NCBI GenBank assembly: GCA_027627225.1
Contig: CM051040.1
Span: 30,423,634 to 30,487,633, forward strand
Direction of reading: 5' to 3'
Origin: Congeria kusceri
Taxonomy: Eukaryota; Mollusca; Bivalvia; Myida; Dreissenidae
Length of the DNA stretch: 64,000 bases
Each line of letters begins with the position of its first letter. Positions within the stretch are counted from its first letter, which is position 1. The position numbers and the translations under genes were made by a program. The notes beneath the pieces are model-generated. The model was given only the letters and a program-made list of their open reading frames with translations, was not told the origin of the DNA and ran no database searches. Of the stretch, positions 22,601 to 34,600 are shown one piece after another.

Positions 22601-25600
22601 CAATCTTTGTAGAGGACCACTAGAGGATGTCACATATCAAATATGAAAGCTCCAAGCCTTGTGGTTTCAGAGAAGATATTTAAAGTTTTCAGTTTTTAAA
22701 TCTATTTTTAGCTCTTGTGACCAACATATGCAGTCGACCGGAATCATTTGAACAACTTTGAAAGAGGGTCACCCAAGGATCATTCCTGTGAAGTTTGGTG
22801 AAAATCTGTCCAGCGGTTTAGGAGGAGATGTTCTTTGAATGAAAATCTTGACGCATGACGCACGACAGACAAAACGTGACCCTAAAAGCTCACAATGAGC
22901 ACGTTGTGCTCAGGTGAGCTAAAAATAACAAGACCTTATTTTATTTTACTTACACAGGAGCTAATATAACCATGAATAATGTAGATATGCAGATTTTTCT
23001 TTAGAAACAGATTTTATTACAAATTATGTCATGTTAAACAAGGCTTTGATAGTAATGCAAGAAATACAGGAGTCCCCTACCGGTGAAAACCCCTACTAAT
23101 TAAACATTGTGCAATACCGTCAAATCGCCCTTTATCTGTAGATGTACAAAGTTTCATATTTAACTCCCATTTGTCACTGCAGTATTAAGTTTTGTTGTTT
23201 TTTCTATTGTAGTAACATTGACCAGACATTCGAGTTACTTTTTGAGTTATTGCAGTTATTGCAGTACTAAACTGACAGAGGGCAATCATATAGTCCATTC
23301 TGTGTACCAAGTTTCATGATCATATGTTATGTTCTTTTTGAATTATTACAGTAAGTTTATTTCTATTTTAAGTAACAGTCACGTGACCTTTGAACTCTGG
23401 TGAAAAATAAAGGGTCGTGTACAATCCTCACCTTGCTCTTTCTATGGTATACAAAGTTTCATCAAAGTATCTTCAGTACTTTTTGAGTTATCGCAGGATC
23501 CAGGTTTTGGGGACAGTACAGACAGACAGAGTGAGACCGACGGATGAACAGGACAACAGACAGACGCACACAGACAGAGGGCAAACGCATAGTCCAATCT
23601 GTGTACCAAGTTTCATGAAGTTTCATGATCATATCTTATGCACTTTTCAAAATATTACAGTATATTTCAATTTTTAGTAACAGTCACATGACCTCTGGCC
23701 TCTGGTGAAAAATAAAAGGTCGTGCATAATTCTCACAATGCTGTTGCTATGTGTACAAAGTTTCATCAAAGTGTCTTTAGTACTTTCCGAGTTATCACAG
23801 GATCCAGGTTTTGGGGACGGACGGACAGACAGACATACGGACGAACAGACAGAACGACACACAGACAGATGGCAAACCTATAGTTTAATCTCTGTACCAA
23901 GTTTCATGGTCATATCTTATGTCCATTTCGAATCATTACAGTATTTAGTTAATTTCTATTTTAAGTGACCACTGGTGAAATAAAAAGGTCGTGCATAATC
24001 CTCACATTGCCACATTGCTGTTATTATGTATACCCAGTTTCATCGAAATAAGTTCAGTACTTTTTTAGTTATTGCAGGAACCAGGTTTTGGGGATGGACA
24101 GACAGACATGAGATGGCCAAACAGACTGATACTTATAGTTCAATCTTTGTACCAAGTTTCATGGTCATATCTTATGTACTTTTCGAATTATAACAGTATT
24201 GAGTTTATGTTTATTTTTAGTAACAGTCACGTGACCTTTGACCTCTGGTGAAAAATAAAGGTCCTGCATAATCGTCACATTGCCGTTTTTATATATACCA
24301 AGTTTCATCGAAATATCTTCAGTACTTTTTGAGTTATCGCAGGATCCAGTTTGTTTTAGTTTATTTCTATTTTTAATAATAGTTACGTGACCTTTGACCT
24401 CTGGTAAAAAATAAAAGGTCGTGCATAATACTCACATTGCCGTTTATATGTATACCAAGTTTCATCGAAGTATCTTCAGTACTTTTTGAGTTAATCGCAG
24501 GAACAATATTTTGCGGACGGACGGACTGACGGACGTTCTAACAAATGAATACTTATGTGACTATTTCATTACTAACCCTAATGCCATTTTAGCCCCCTAA
24601 GGGACTAATTTAGCCACCTAAGGAAGTTTTCACTTACAAAGGGATACTTATGTGACTATTTTAGTCACCTAAGTATCAAAATGTGTGTACGGACAGACAG
24701 ACGGATGGACGGCAAACCTATAGTCCCCTCCTGTGAAACACCTGTAGGGGACTAATAAAAGGTCCTGCATAATCCTCACATTGCCGTTTATATGTATACC
24801 AAGTTTCATCGAAATATCTTCAGTACTTTTTGAGTCATCGCCCGATCCAGTTTGTTTTAGTTTATTTCTATTTTTAGTAACAATCACATGACCTTTGATC
24901 TCTGGTAAAAAATAAAAGTTCGTGCCTAATACACACACTGCCGTTTATAAGTATACCAAGTTTCATCGAAGTATTTTCAGTACTTTTTGAGTTATCGCAG
25001 GAACAATATTTTGCGGACATAGTTTATTTCTATTTTTAGTAACAGTCACGTGACCTTTGACCTCTGGTAAAAAAATAAAAGGTTGTGCCTAATACTCACA
25101 TTGCCGTTTATATGTAACCAAGTTTCATCAAAGTATCTTCAGTACTTTTTGAGTTATCACAGGAACAATATTTTGCGGACGGACCGACTGACGTTATTTC
25201 TATTTTTAGTAACAGTCACGTAACCTTTGAATTCTGGTAAAAAATAAAAGGTTGTGCCTAATACTCACATTGCCGTTTATATTTATACCAAGTTTCATCA
25301 AACTATCTTCAGTACTTTTTGAGTTATCGCATGAACAACATTTTGCGGACTGACGTAGTTTTTTGTTTGTTTTTTATTTCTATTTTTAGTAACAGTAACG
25401 TGACCTTTGACCTCTGGTAAAAAATATAAGGTCGTGCCTAATACTCACATTTCCGTTTATATGTATACCAAGTTTCATCAAAGTATCTTCAGTACTTTAT
25501 TAGTTATCGCAGGAACAATATTTTGCGGACAGACATAGTTTATTTGAGCCGCTTCGTGGGAAAACCAGACTCTATGCATGTGCGTAAAGTGTCATCCCGG

Positions 25601-28600
25601 ATTAGCCTGTGCAGTCCTCACAGGCTAATCAAGGACAACACTTTCCGCCTACAGTGGATTTATGTTAAGAAGAGACTTCCTTGAAACAGAAAATACCATA
25701 CAAGCGGAAAGTGCCGTCCTGGATTAGCCTGTGCGGGCTGCACAGGCTAATCCCGGATGACACTTTACGCACATGCATTAAGACCGGTTTTCTCACGATG
25801 CGCCACATTTCTATTTTTAGTAACAGTCATGTGACCTTTGACCTCTGGTAAACAAGAAAAGGTCGTGCCTAATACTCACATTACCGTTTATATGTATACC
25901 AAGTTTCATCGAAGTATCTTCAGTACTTTTAGAGTTATCACAGGAACAATATTTTGCAGACGGACGGACTGACATTATTTCTATCTTTAGTAACAGTCAC
26001 GTGACCTTTGAACTCTGGTAAAAAATAAAAGGTCGTGCCTAATACTCACATTGCCGTTTATATGTATACCAAGTTTCATCAAAGTATCTTCAGTACTTTT
26101 TGAGCTATCGCAGGAACAATATTTTGCGGACAGATGGACGGACGCAGGGCAAACCTAAAGTCCCCTCCGGTGAAACACCGGTAGGGCACTAATTATTCTC
26201 TACTGATCTTTGATACAACAGTGCGCTAACTGTATTTGAATGTCTTTCAATATATTGCAATATGGGTTTTCCAACTTTCAATATATTGCAATATGGTTTT
26301 TGCCATATGGTTGCAGCCCTACAAAATACCAAGATAATTATTCTGGTACCTGGTCTCCTGGTGGAAGAGCGCTTGCTGGATCTGGGGGGAATAGGGGGCG
26401 CCGCCTGCTCATCAGTTTCACACAAACTGCAAGGAAGAAAACAAACATAAGTTAATACCGGGGATATTACAACGTACATGCATCTCATATTAATTTTTGG
26501 GAATTTACGTTTAGGCAACGTAACAGGAGAACTGTCTTTTTCACGCATGAAGTAATATTCATAAGAACAACATATATTCAGCTTTGTGTATATTTTTAAA
26601 AATAATGTTACACAAATGAGAAATACATGTAGAATCAATTAACGAGCATGTATGGTCCGTTTTTTCTGAACTGTCAAAACATGAATAATTTCACGGTGGT
26701 TGAATGCATTATTTTTTTCCTCGGCCAGCAGTCGTTTGATTTTCTGATAGCGTGTTTCGGGTAGAAAATACTACACGTGATGTAAGATATTTAAAGCAGG
26801 GTTTTAAATAAAGCAGTTATTTCTACCTGTAAAAGATTGAAGGGGAAATAGCTTAGTGGTATTATGCTCGTCACGTCAACCAAGCTTTTGCTGGTTCGAG
26901 TCCCGCCATTAAAAAAAATTATTTTAAGCAAAAAGGTGATACTGTAAATGTTAAATTGCATTTTTTTTTAATAATATATTTATTTTTACAGATATATGTT
27001 ATTATGTATTTTTCTTTTCTCCTTTTTTTCTATTTTTACCTTTTTTATTCTGTTTTAATGTTCATTGAATAAATAATTGATAACATAACATTTTAAAAAC
27101 AAAATCAGATAAGCGCTTCTTCGTCTTCGTCTGCCGTATGTACAATGTACAATGATAAAAATATTGCGTTAAATCATAATATAAAAAGTATAACTCTCTG
27201 GGATTCGAAACCGGTTCGCTCGGTTAACAACCGATGTACTTTGTCTTTAAACCACTCGGCCATTCCGACTGATTGTCAGTGCAGAATTGCTAGAAATGTT
27301 ATTTATCCTGTATTTCGCATATCATAAAAGGCTAATCAATACCCGTAAATACGACCGAAAACTGCAATGAGTCAAATTCTAAAAATAACACCTTCAACCA
27401 CCGTGAAATTATTCATGTTTCGACAGTTCAGAAAAAACGGACTATAACTATGAATTACCAAGCATGTATTTTGACTAAGAATATAAATATTAGCAACAAT
27501 AAAAGGAAACACCAACATGGTTATTAATAATATTCTAAATATGTATGTTAAGGACAGAAGGTAATAACACATGTATGTTAGGCTTAAAGTTAGCGCTATC
27601 AGTAGGCTAAATAGCTACTAAAATTTCTAATTGGCTACTGAAATTTATCTTTGGTTACTGAAATTTCTAACAAGGAAGCATATTTTCAGACATAGTAAGG
27701 GAAATACATGTATTTTGAAACAACAGGTATTTTTGTAAAATCAAAATTTTTCACTACTAATTCAGATTTCTTAGCGCCAGCCTAGACCTGCAAGGGGAAT
27801 AACTCTAGCTTACCGGAACCCTGGTAGGTTTTCTTCCGTCGGCGTCACAGATGCATTGGTGTTTCTATGACGACCAGTGACTGGAGGTGGCCGTGGCGGC
27901 CTGGAGTCTCTAGGCGTCAATTTGCCGTCCACTTTGTCCTCGTGGTGGTGGCCATCTTCGGTATCTGACTCTTCCTTGAACACAGTTGCGGCCCCTGCGT
28001 GCGGAGACATTACCTCCTCCAGTGACATGTGGGTGGGCTCCGTGTCAACAAAGAGCATCGGATCCAGATGCTTATATACCAGTGGTTGTCTGGCGGAAGA
28101 AGAAGCTCTGCAGGATTGTGTCTCAGTTTCGGTGTCTGAAGTTGGATCGCAGACCGACTGAGGTAGAGGGTCAGGTTCATCATTGTCTTCGATAGCACTG
28201 TCCTCGCTGACCACTGACTCTGGTATCTGGGTCTCTCTACATGAACGATTAGTGTCATTGTGGTCAACTTTGGACACTTTTCTTTGAGCACTCTGTGGTA
28301 ACTCTTTCTCTGTCCCAACTCCAGTTTGTAAGGAAAGATCTTTGGTAATAATATGGTTAGCACTGATATTTTCACAAGGGTTTATAGCACTTGTACTTTG
28401 GATAGGAGCTTCATTAATACTGTCACTAACACATTTTGTTGCAGAAAAGTTGTTAACACTTGCCAATGATGTTTGTACACTCATACATAACAGATCTGTA
28501 AGCTGTGGTTGATTGCCTTCGAACACATTGCCTTGCACATCACTTTTGCACAAGCTACCGCCTTCAAACTCAGTTGCCAGATCGTCTGTTAATTGAGCAA

Positions 28601-31600
28601 TTACAGAGCTTTCGGAGGCAATGTCCAGGTTCACAGATGTGTTTGACTGATCACTATCAAAAGGACTGTCCAAGTCGCTCTCACGAATTTCCAACTTTGG
28701 TAAATCCTCAGTGAATTCACAATCTGAGTCTAAAGAGGACACCGACTTCATTTTTATGGCATTAACAGTCAACAGATAATCAGGATTCAGGCTTGATATG
28801 TCGTCTTCTTCACTGTGAGCAAACTCACCCGACTGACATTCCACAGTTAAAATTACATCAGATAGGGAAGGTCCAACATTTTGAGTATCTGTCACAGAAT
28901 TTTCCACACATGCCTTTTCCTTGCAGACTAATGATGATTCACCATTGACACAACTGTCACAAGAACCATCAAACTGCTTGGAAAAGTCTTTGGTACAGTG
29001 TACGGAAGAACATGGTTTATTTTGACAGCTACAAGTGGCCTCCGATTCTGAAGAATCCCCAGATCCACAATTTAGTCCATCATCGCAACATGCTTCACGA
29101 CCGCTTGATTCAGCTTGGTTCTGAGACTCAACACTACACCGTTCCTTGTCAACTCTTCTTTTTTCTCGATTGCCCTTTCTCCTGCCAACAGTCTGCAGAG
29201 ATTCGTCCCGGTCTATAATGGTGAGGGTATACTGATCCCCATGTGTCCCCAACACTGTGAAATGTAAGCATGCATCTTCATTAGGACAGCATTTATCCGC
29301 TGTTAAACTTTCACTTCCTTCAATAGCACAATTACTGGCAGCACAATTTGTATCCGAACCTTCTGAAATGGCACATTTACTAGCCTTTTCACTATCACAA
29401 TCTAGTTTGTCATTTTCACTTACACACATTTTCAATTCATGAATTTCACCACCGGCATGATCATTTTCCCTTGAAATCAACACGGCCTCTTTTCTCTCAC
29501 TTTCTATATCGCCCAGGGAACCAAACACACCGTCAGCCTCTTCATCGAGTTTAGTGGGAAGATCTTTAACCTCTTCGTCTGCCTCCTCCCCCTCAAGATG
29601 GAGGCTGTAGTTCCGAGCAGGAAGGGGTGGGGCTACGGACGGCACAGTTTTAGCTTCTTTTCCTTTCTTCTTGCTCTTCACTTTTGAGCTTTTCTTTTCA
29701 ATGGTTCTTTGTCCATGAGATGTTTGAACACCTCCTGAAGATATGATATGTTTTTCAGCCTGACTTGAGTCTGTGGGAAAACTGTCCTGTTCCAGCAACT
29801 GTGATCTCTTACGGAACAGGATCTGTGGATTGGCATAAATCTCCGATACAAGTTCCCGACCGTCATCAGATTTTCCGACAGATTTGTCAAACAAGTGCTC
29901 TTGCGAGACGGATATCTTCTTAATCGCACCCGTCTTGATGGCGTCAGCACACTCTGCGTAACCTGGTTCCACTGCGAAGTCCTCTGCTGATAAATCCAGA
30001 CTGGTGCAGCTGGAAATCTTCGAGCCGCTTCCATCAGAATAGATCCCAAACTGAATACAACCTAAAGAGGAATTACCCAAATAAATGTTAATCATTCATT
30101 GGAAACTGACAATATTAAGAATGCAACCTAAGAAGAAATAGGACACCAGCTTTAGTAATTTTTTGTTGCCAAATAAACATATATCTTACTTTGTGGAAAT
30201 CATATTTTTATAGGTAAATTCTTTGCATTTTATAGACCCAAGTTGTAGCCAAATACAATTTTCTTTTGCTGATTTTCAAATTTGTAGCAAAAGACACTTT
30301 GCCTTTAGGCCTAAGTCAGAGTGAGTAAATAATTGAACACTTTAAAATACACTCGTCAAAATAATTTGGGGTACCATTCTGTATGACTTTTCTAATTTTC
30401 CCTATCAAGGGAATTGTGCCATGTCCACTAATGAAAGCCCTGCATGTACAGTTAAATTTTTTACATACAAGTACGCTTAAACTACATATATATCCGGTAC
30501 TACCAACCTTACCTTTAATGGCATCCGCACACTCGGCATACCCGGGGTCCAATATCAGATCCATGTCACTGTCATAGCCTTCAGGCTGATCAGCACCATG
30601 GCTGCAAAGACAATTCATAATTATCTTAACGGGGCTTATCGACAGTATTTCCCAATAAAACAACACATATACACATTTTTCTCGAATATATTTTTCTAGA
30701 TGCAATAATATATTGATGGAATCGTTAAGAAAAAATATGTACAATGCCAAAAAGTTGTATTTTCGATACACGGTTCCAGCAGGTTTCGAAGTCACGCCTA
30801 CAAAATTGATCACTTCTATGGAAACTTTCCTACGCTACATTTATCAATAGTGCTCATGCGTGTTGCGGTACTTCATGTACATTTCACTCATATCGATATT
30901 AATACTACTTCTAATTTTCCCCGCAAAGTGTCACGATTACAACCTTTTTATAATTAAATTGTGGCGCGTCGTGGGAAAACCGGACTTAATGCATGTGCGT
31001 AAAGTGTCATCCCGGATTAGCCTGTGCAGTCCACACAGGCTAATCCGGGATGACACCTTCCATCTTAAGTGGATTTATGGTTAAAAGACACTTCATTGAA
31101 ACAGAAAATACCATAAAAGCGGAAACTGACGTCCCGGATTAGCCTGTGCAGACTGCACAGGCTAAATTGGGACGACAGTCTGCACAGGCTAATCCGGGAC
31201 GGCACTTTACGCACATGCATTAAGACCGGTTTTCCCATGACGCGCCTCAATTATAATTACAAAAAATAAATATTATACTGTTTGTTAATAAAAACGAGAC
31301 ATGTGTAAAGTTATCGTTTAATGAATACTTCATAAAATATAATTTTATTTTTCAAAATACTATACTGTATTAGCCGTCGATACGACCCTTTAACCTTGTA
31401 AGTGGATTATAAAATCTGTGTTCAATGAGATTAGCCTATGTATTGTTATGGGGATTATCTGTGTTCAATGAGGTTAGCCTATGTATTGTTATTGGGATTA
31501 GCTGTGTTCAATGAGGTTAGCCTATGTATTGTTATGGGGATTATTCCTTATGCCAATCATAAATAAATCTTTGAATATCATTGTCATATGATAGTGTTCT

Positions 31601-34600
31601 TTGAAAGCCAGAAGGGGTCTTCTGGACGATAATGTGCAAAGAAGGCTGATGGCCACGTCTGGCTTTCAAGGGAAGATAAACTTTTTTATTTAATGCTAAG
31701 TAGAGGATCAGGTAAATTATAGAAATATATCAGTGAGATATATCCCTATATCACTCACAGTTAGGGACTGCTTTTTTGGGTCCCGATTTAATACGGTAAA
31801 TGAAACAGACCGTCATATACTCCGGGCTCAAAACTGTGAAATTACGTCATTATTTTGATGTCATGTCGTTATGATTCCCATTATATTTTCCCATAAAATG
31901 TAAACAAAGGTTAATAAAGCATTAAATAAAAAGAAAATGTGTTTGTTTTCGGTGTGATAACACGTTATATTATCACCGAAAAGGGAGACAATTTATATAT
32001 TTTCAGTCGCGCAAGCGCTTGTGAAAATATTAATTGTCTCCCTTTCTGGTGAACAAACAAATATTCTCTATATAGACATATTTATTAACTGTGTTAAGGT
32101 TTTGAAAATTTATTAAGCATAATTTACAGTCTTTGTACAGTGATCAATCGCAATGTTGTGGACATGTGCCAGGGCAGTACTTCTTGTTTTTTCGGTTCAG
32201 TGAACCGAATCCCTGGTGACAGAATAATCATAATGTTTAAAATTACTAGAAGTGTTGAAATTATTTTAATTTCTTATTAAAGCGGCAATAAATCAGTGTT
32301 TTCGTTAGCCCAATTCCCCCAGCTCTGGTGTATATGTTTCCCCTGCACGGACCTGTACATGATTTTTCTGCTCCAAAGTATTTCCCAACTGATTCTAAAA
32401 TAAGGCCCAATCCCCCAGCTCAGTATATGTTTCACCTGCTGTGCCCTGTACATTTTCTGCTCAAAAGTATTTTCCAACTGATAATGAAATAGGGCTTGCA
32501 TTAAGGGAAGTTTGGGAGTAATTTACTCCCAGTTTTTGTCACAGGGCTTCCAAAATTGCAGCCATGGAAGTTGCAGGACTTCCAAAATGGCAGCCATAAA
32601 AGTTCCATCATTTAAAGATGAACAAGTTCAAAGAAAAATTAAGCAATATAACTGAATAAATTGGCATATAAACACTTGATGAAAAAGAACTGACCTTAAA
32701 AAAACTTGAATTTTATACTTAATTTCATTTCTGAAATGCACAGTAGCGCAATACTGTCAAAACTTCCAAATATTATGAGCAACACTTCCAAAATCACAGG
32801 CCAGGAACTTCAAACTTCCAGTTTTTAAAAGTTAATGAAAGCCCTGGGGCCCAATGCCCCCAGCTCTGGTGTATCTGTTTCCCCTGCATTTTCTGCTCCA
32901 ATGTATTTCCCATTTTACTGCGAGCAATCCCCTTGACTTTCAACTATGGGCACATAGGTACCATCATACTCTCATGAATCTATGTGTAATACTGTAAAAT
33001 CATTTTATTTCAAAAGTGGTCTGATTTTCGTGTATTTCGTGGTTTGATTAAATTAAATCAAATTAAAAAAGCCGCATACAATTTTTATCTGCATGATTAT
33101 TAAACAGAAATGGATAAAAATTAAAAAACAAGACACTGTTCTATAAATACACATGCCCCCGGTTAGTGCTGGACAGCCCATTTGAAGTCCAAAGTAGGTA
33201 ATGGTCAAAGTATGGTTGGGTGGTATGGGTAGATTGGGAATGGTCATAAGCAACAACTGTGTAAGTATCCAAGTGCTGTAGTAAGCGGTGCTGGTGCTAG
33301 ACAAAACGGTAAAATCTAGATAACCAAGAAATAGCCCATTTGAATTATTCTCAGTCCAAATTAGGTCAAGGTTAAGGTCAACAAGAGGCTGGGTGATATG
33401 GGTGGAATAGGAGCGGTCATAAGTAACAACTGTGTAAATATCCAAGTGTTGTAGTAAGCGGTGTTGGTGCTAGACGAAACAGTAAAATCTAGTTAACCAA
33501 GAAATGGTAATTGTGAATTATTGTAAGTCCAAATAAGGTAAAGGTCAAGGTCAAAAAGAGGTTGGGTGATATGGGCGGGGATGGTCACAAGCAACAACTG
33601 TGTAAATATCCAAGAGTTGTAGTAAGCGGTGTTGGTGCTAGACGAAACTGTAAAACCAAGAAACACCCCATTTGAATTATTATAAGTGAAAATTAGGTCA
33701 AGGTCAAAAAGAGGTTGGGTGATATATCGGTGGATAGGGAATGGTCATAAGCAACAACTGTGTAAGTATCCAAGTGTTGTAGTAAGCGGTGTTGGTGCTA
33801 GACGAAACGGTAAAATCTACTAACCTTGTCACGGACGGACGGACGTGACAATCACTATATGCCTCCCGCATCAAGATGCTGGGGGCATAATAAAGACCGC
33901 ACATTTAAGACCGCACAAATTAGCCATTTTTCAAGAATGCGCAGAATTTTAAACACAGCAAAATACAATGATTTTACAGTAGAAGTAAACCACTAAGATT
34001 CATACTTATCACTGTTTTCTGCAGTTTCTGGAGCCAGTACCAACACAGGCTTTCTTACAGTGCTATACAGGTCTTCTGAAAAAACAAACACATACTACAT
34101 GTTTCTTCTTTTAGCTACTATCTTTGTGAAAGACTTCTGTAGCAACTATCCTGAGGATGGATAAATAACTGAACACAATCTCCAAAATAGGGGAATAAAT
34201 CATATTTCGTAAACCTCATATGGGGCATGTCGCGGGAAACCCAGACTTAATGCATGTGCGTAAAATGTGGTCCCCGATTAGCCTGTGTAGCCCGCACAGT
34301 CCGCCTACAGTTGATTTATGTTTAGAAGAGACTTCCTTGAAGCAGAAAATGCCATAAAAGCGAAAAGTGTCGTCTGGGATTAGCCCACAGGTGCGGACTG
34401 CACAGGCTAATGCGGGGACGATGCTTTACGCACATGCATAAAGCTCGGTTTTCTCACGACATGCCTTATATTATAAGCCTTTTTCTTGATTGTCAATTAC
34501 CTGCAGTGTTCCTACTGCTAACATCTGCTGGACCATAGTTTGGTTCGTGATTAGCACCAATGGATTGTGAAACAGCTATTGCGACGTTTGACAGATTCAC

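Larger units (their letters stand above)
26653..27444. mobile_element. Long-TIR element (about 67 bp) with two tRNA-like segments
   Basis: The left end (26653-26718) and the reverse complement of the right end (27380-27444) match over about 67 bp: GTCCGTTTTTTCTGAACTGT, then AAACATGAATAATTTCACGG and TGGTTGAA. TA flanks both ends. Inside, 26842-26910 (plus) and 27275-27190 (minus) look tRNA-like. No protein coding. It lies in a SOCS7 intron. Confidence 0.8.
31253..32475. other. SOCS7 intron, noncoding
   Basis: Holds the 43-bp repeat, a short TATATC/GATATA foldback near 31725-31755, the palindrome near 32 kb, and a CCCCAGCTCTGGTGTAT motif repeated at 32318 and 32851. No exon found. Confidence 0.45.

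Noticed and set aside
23417..24938. Frames rich in Asp-Arg-Thr repeats (GACAGACGGAC)
   Set aside because: Low-complexity translation of the repeat block.
18109..26350. Direct splice from the PPIPPR exon to the SH2 exon
   Set aside because: The phases do not match (1 versus 0); the 47-nt exon at 18965-19011 resolves it.
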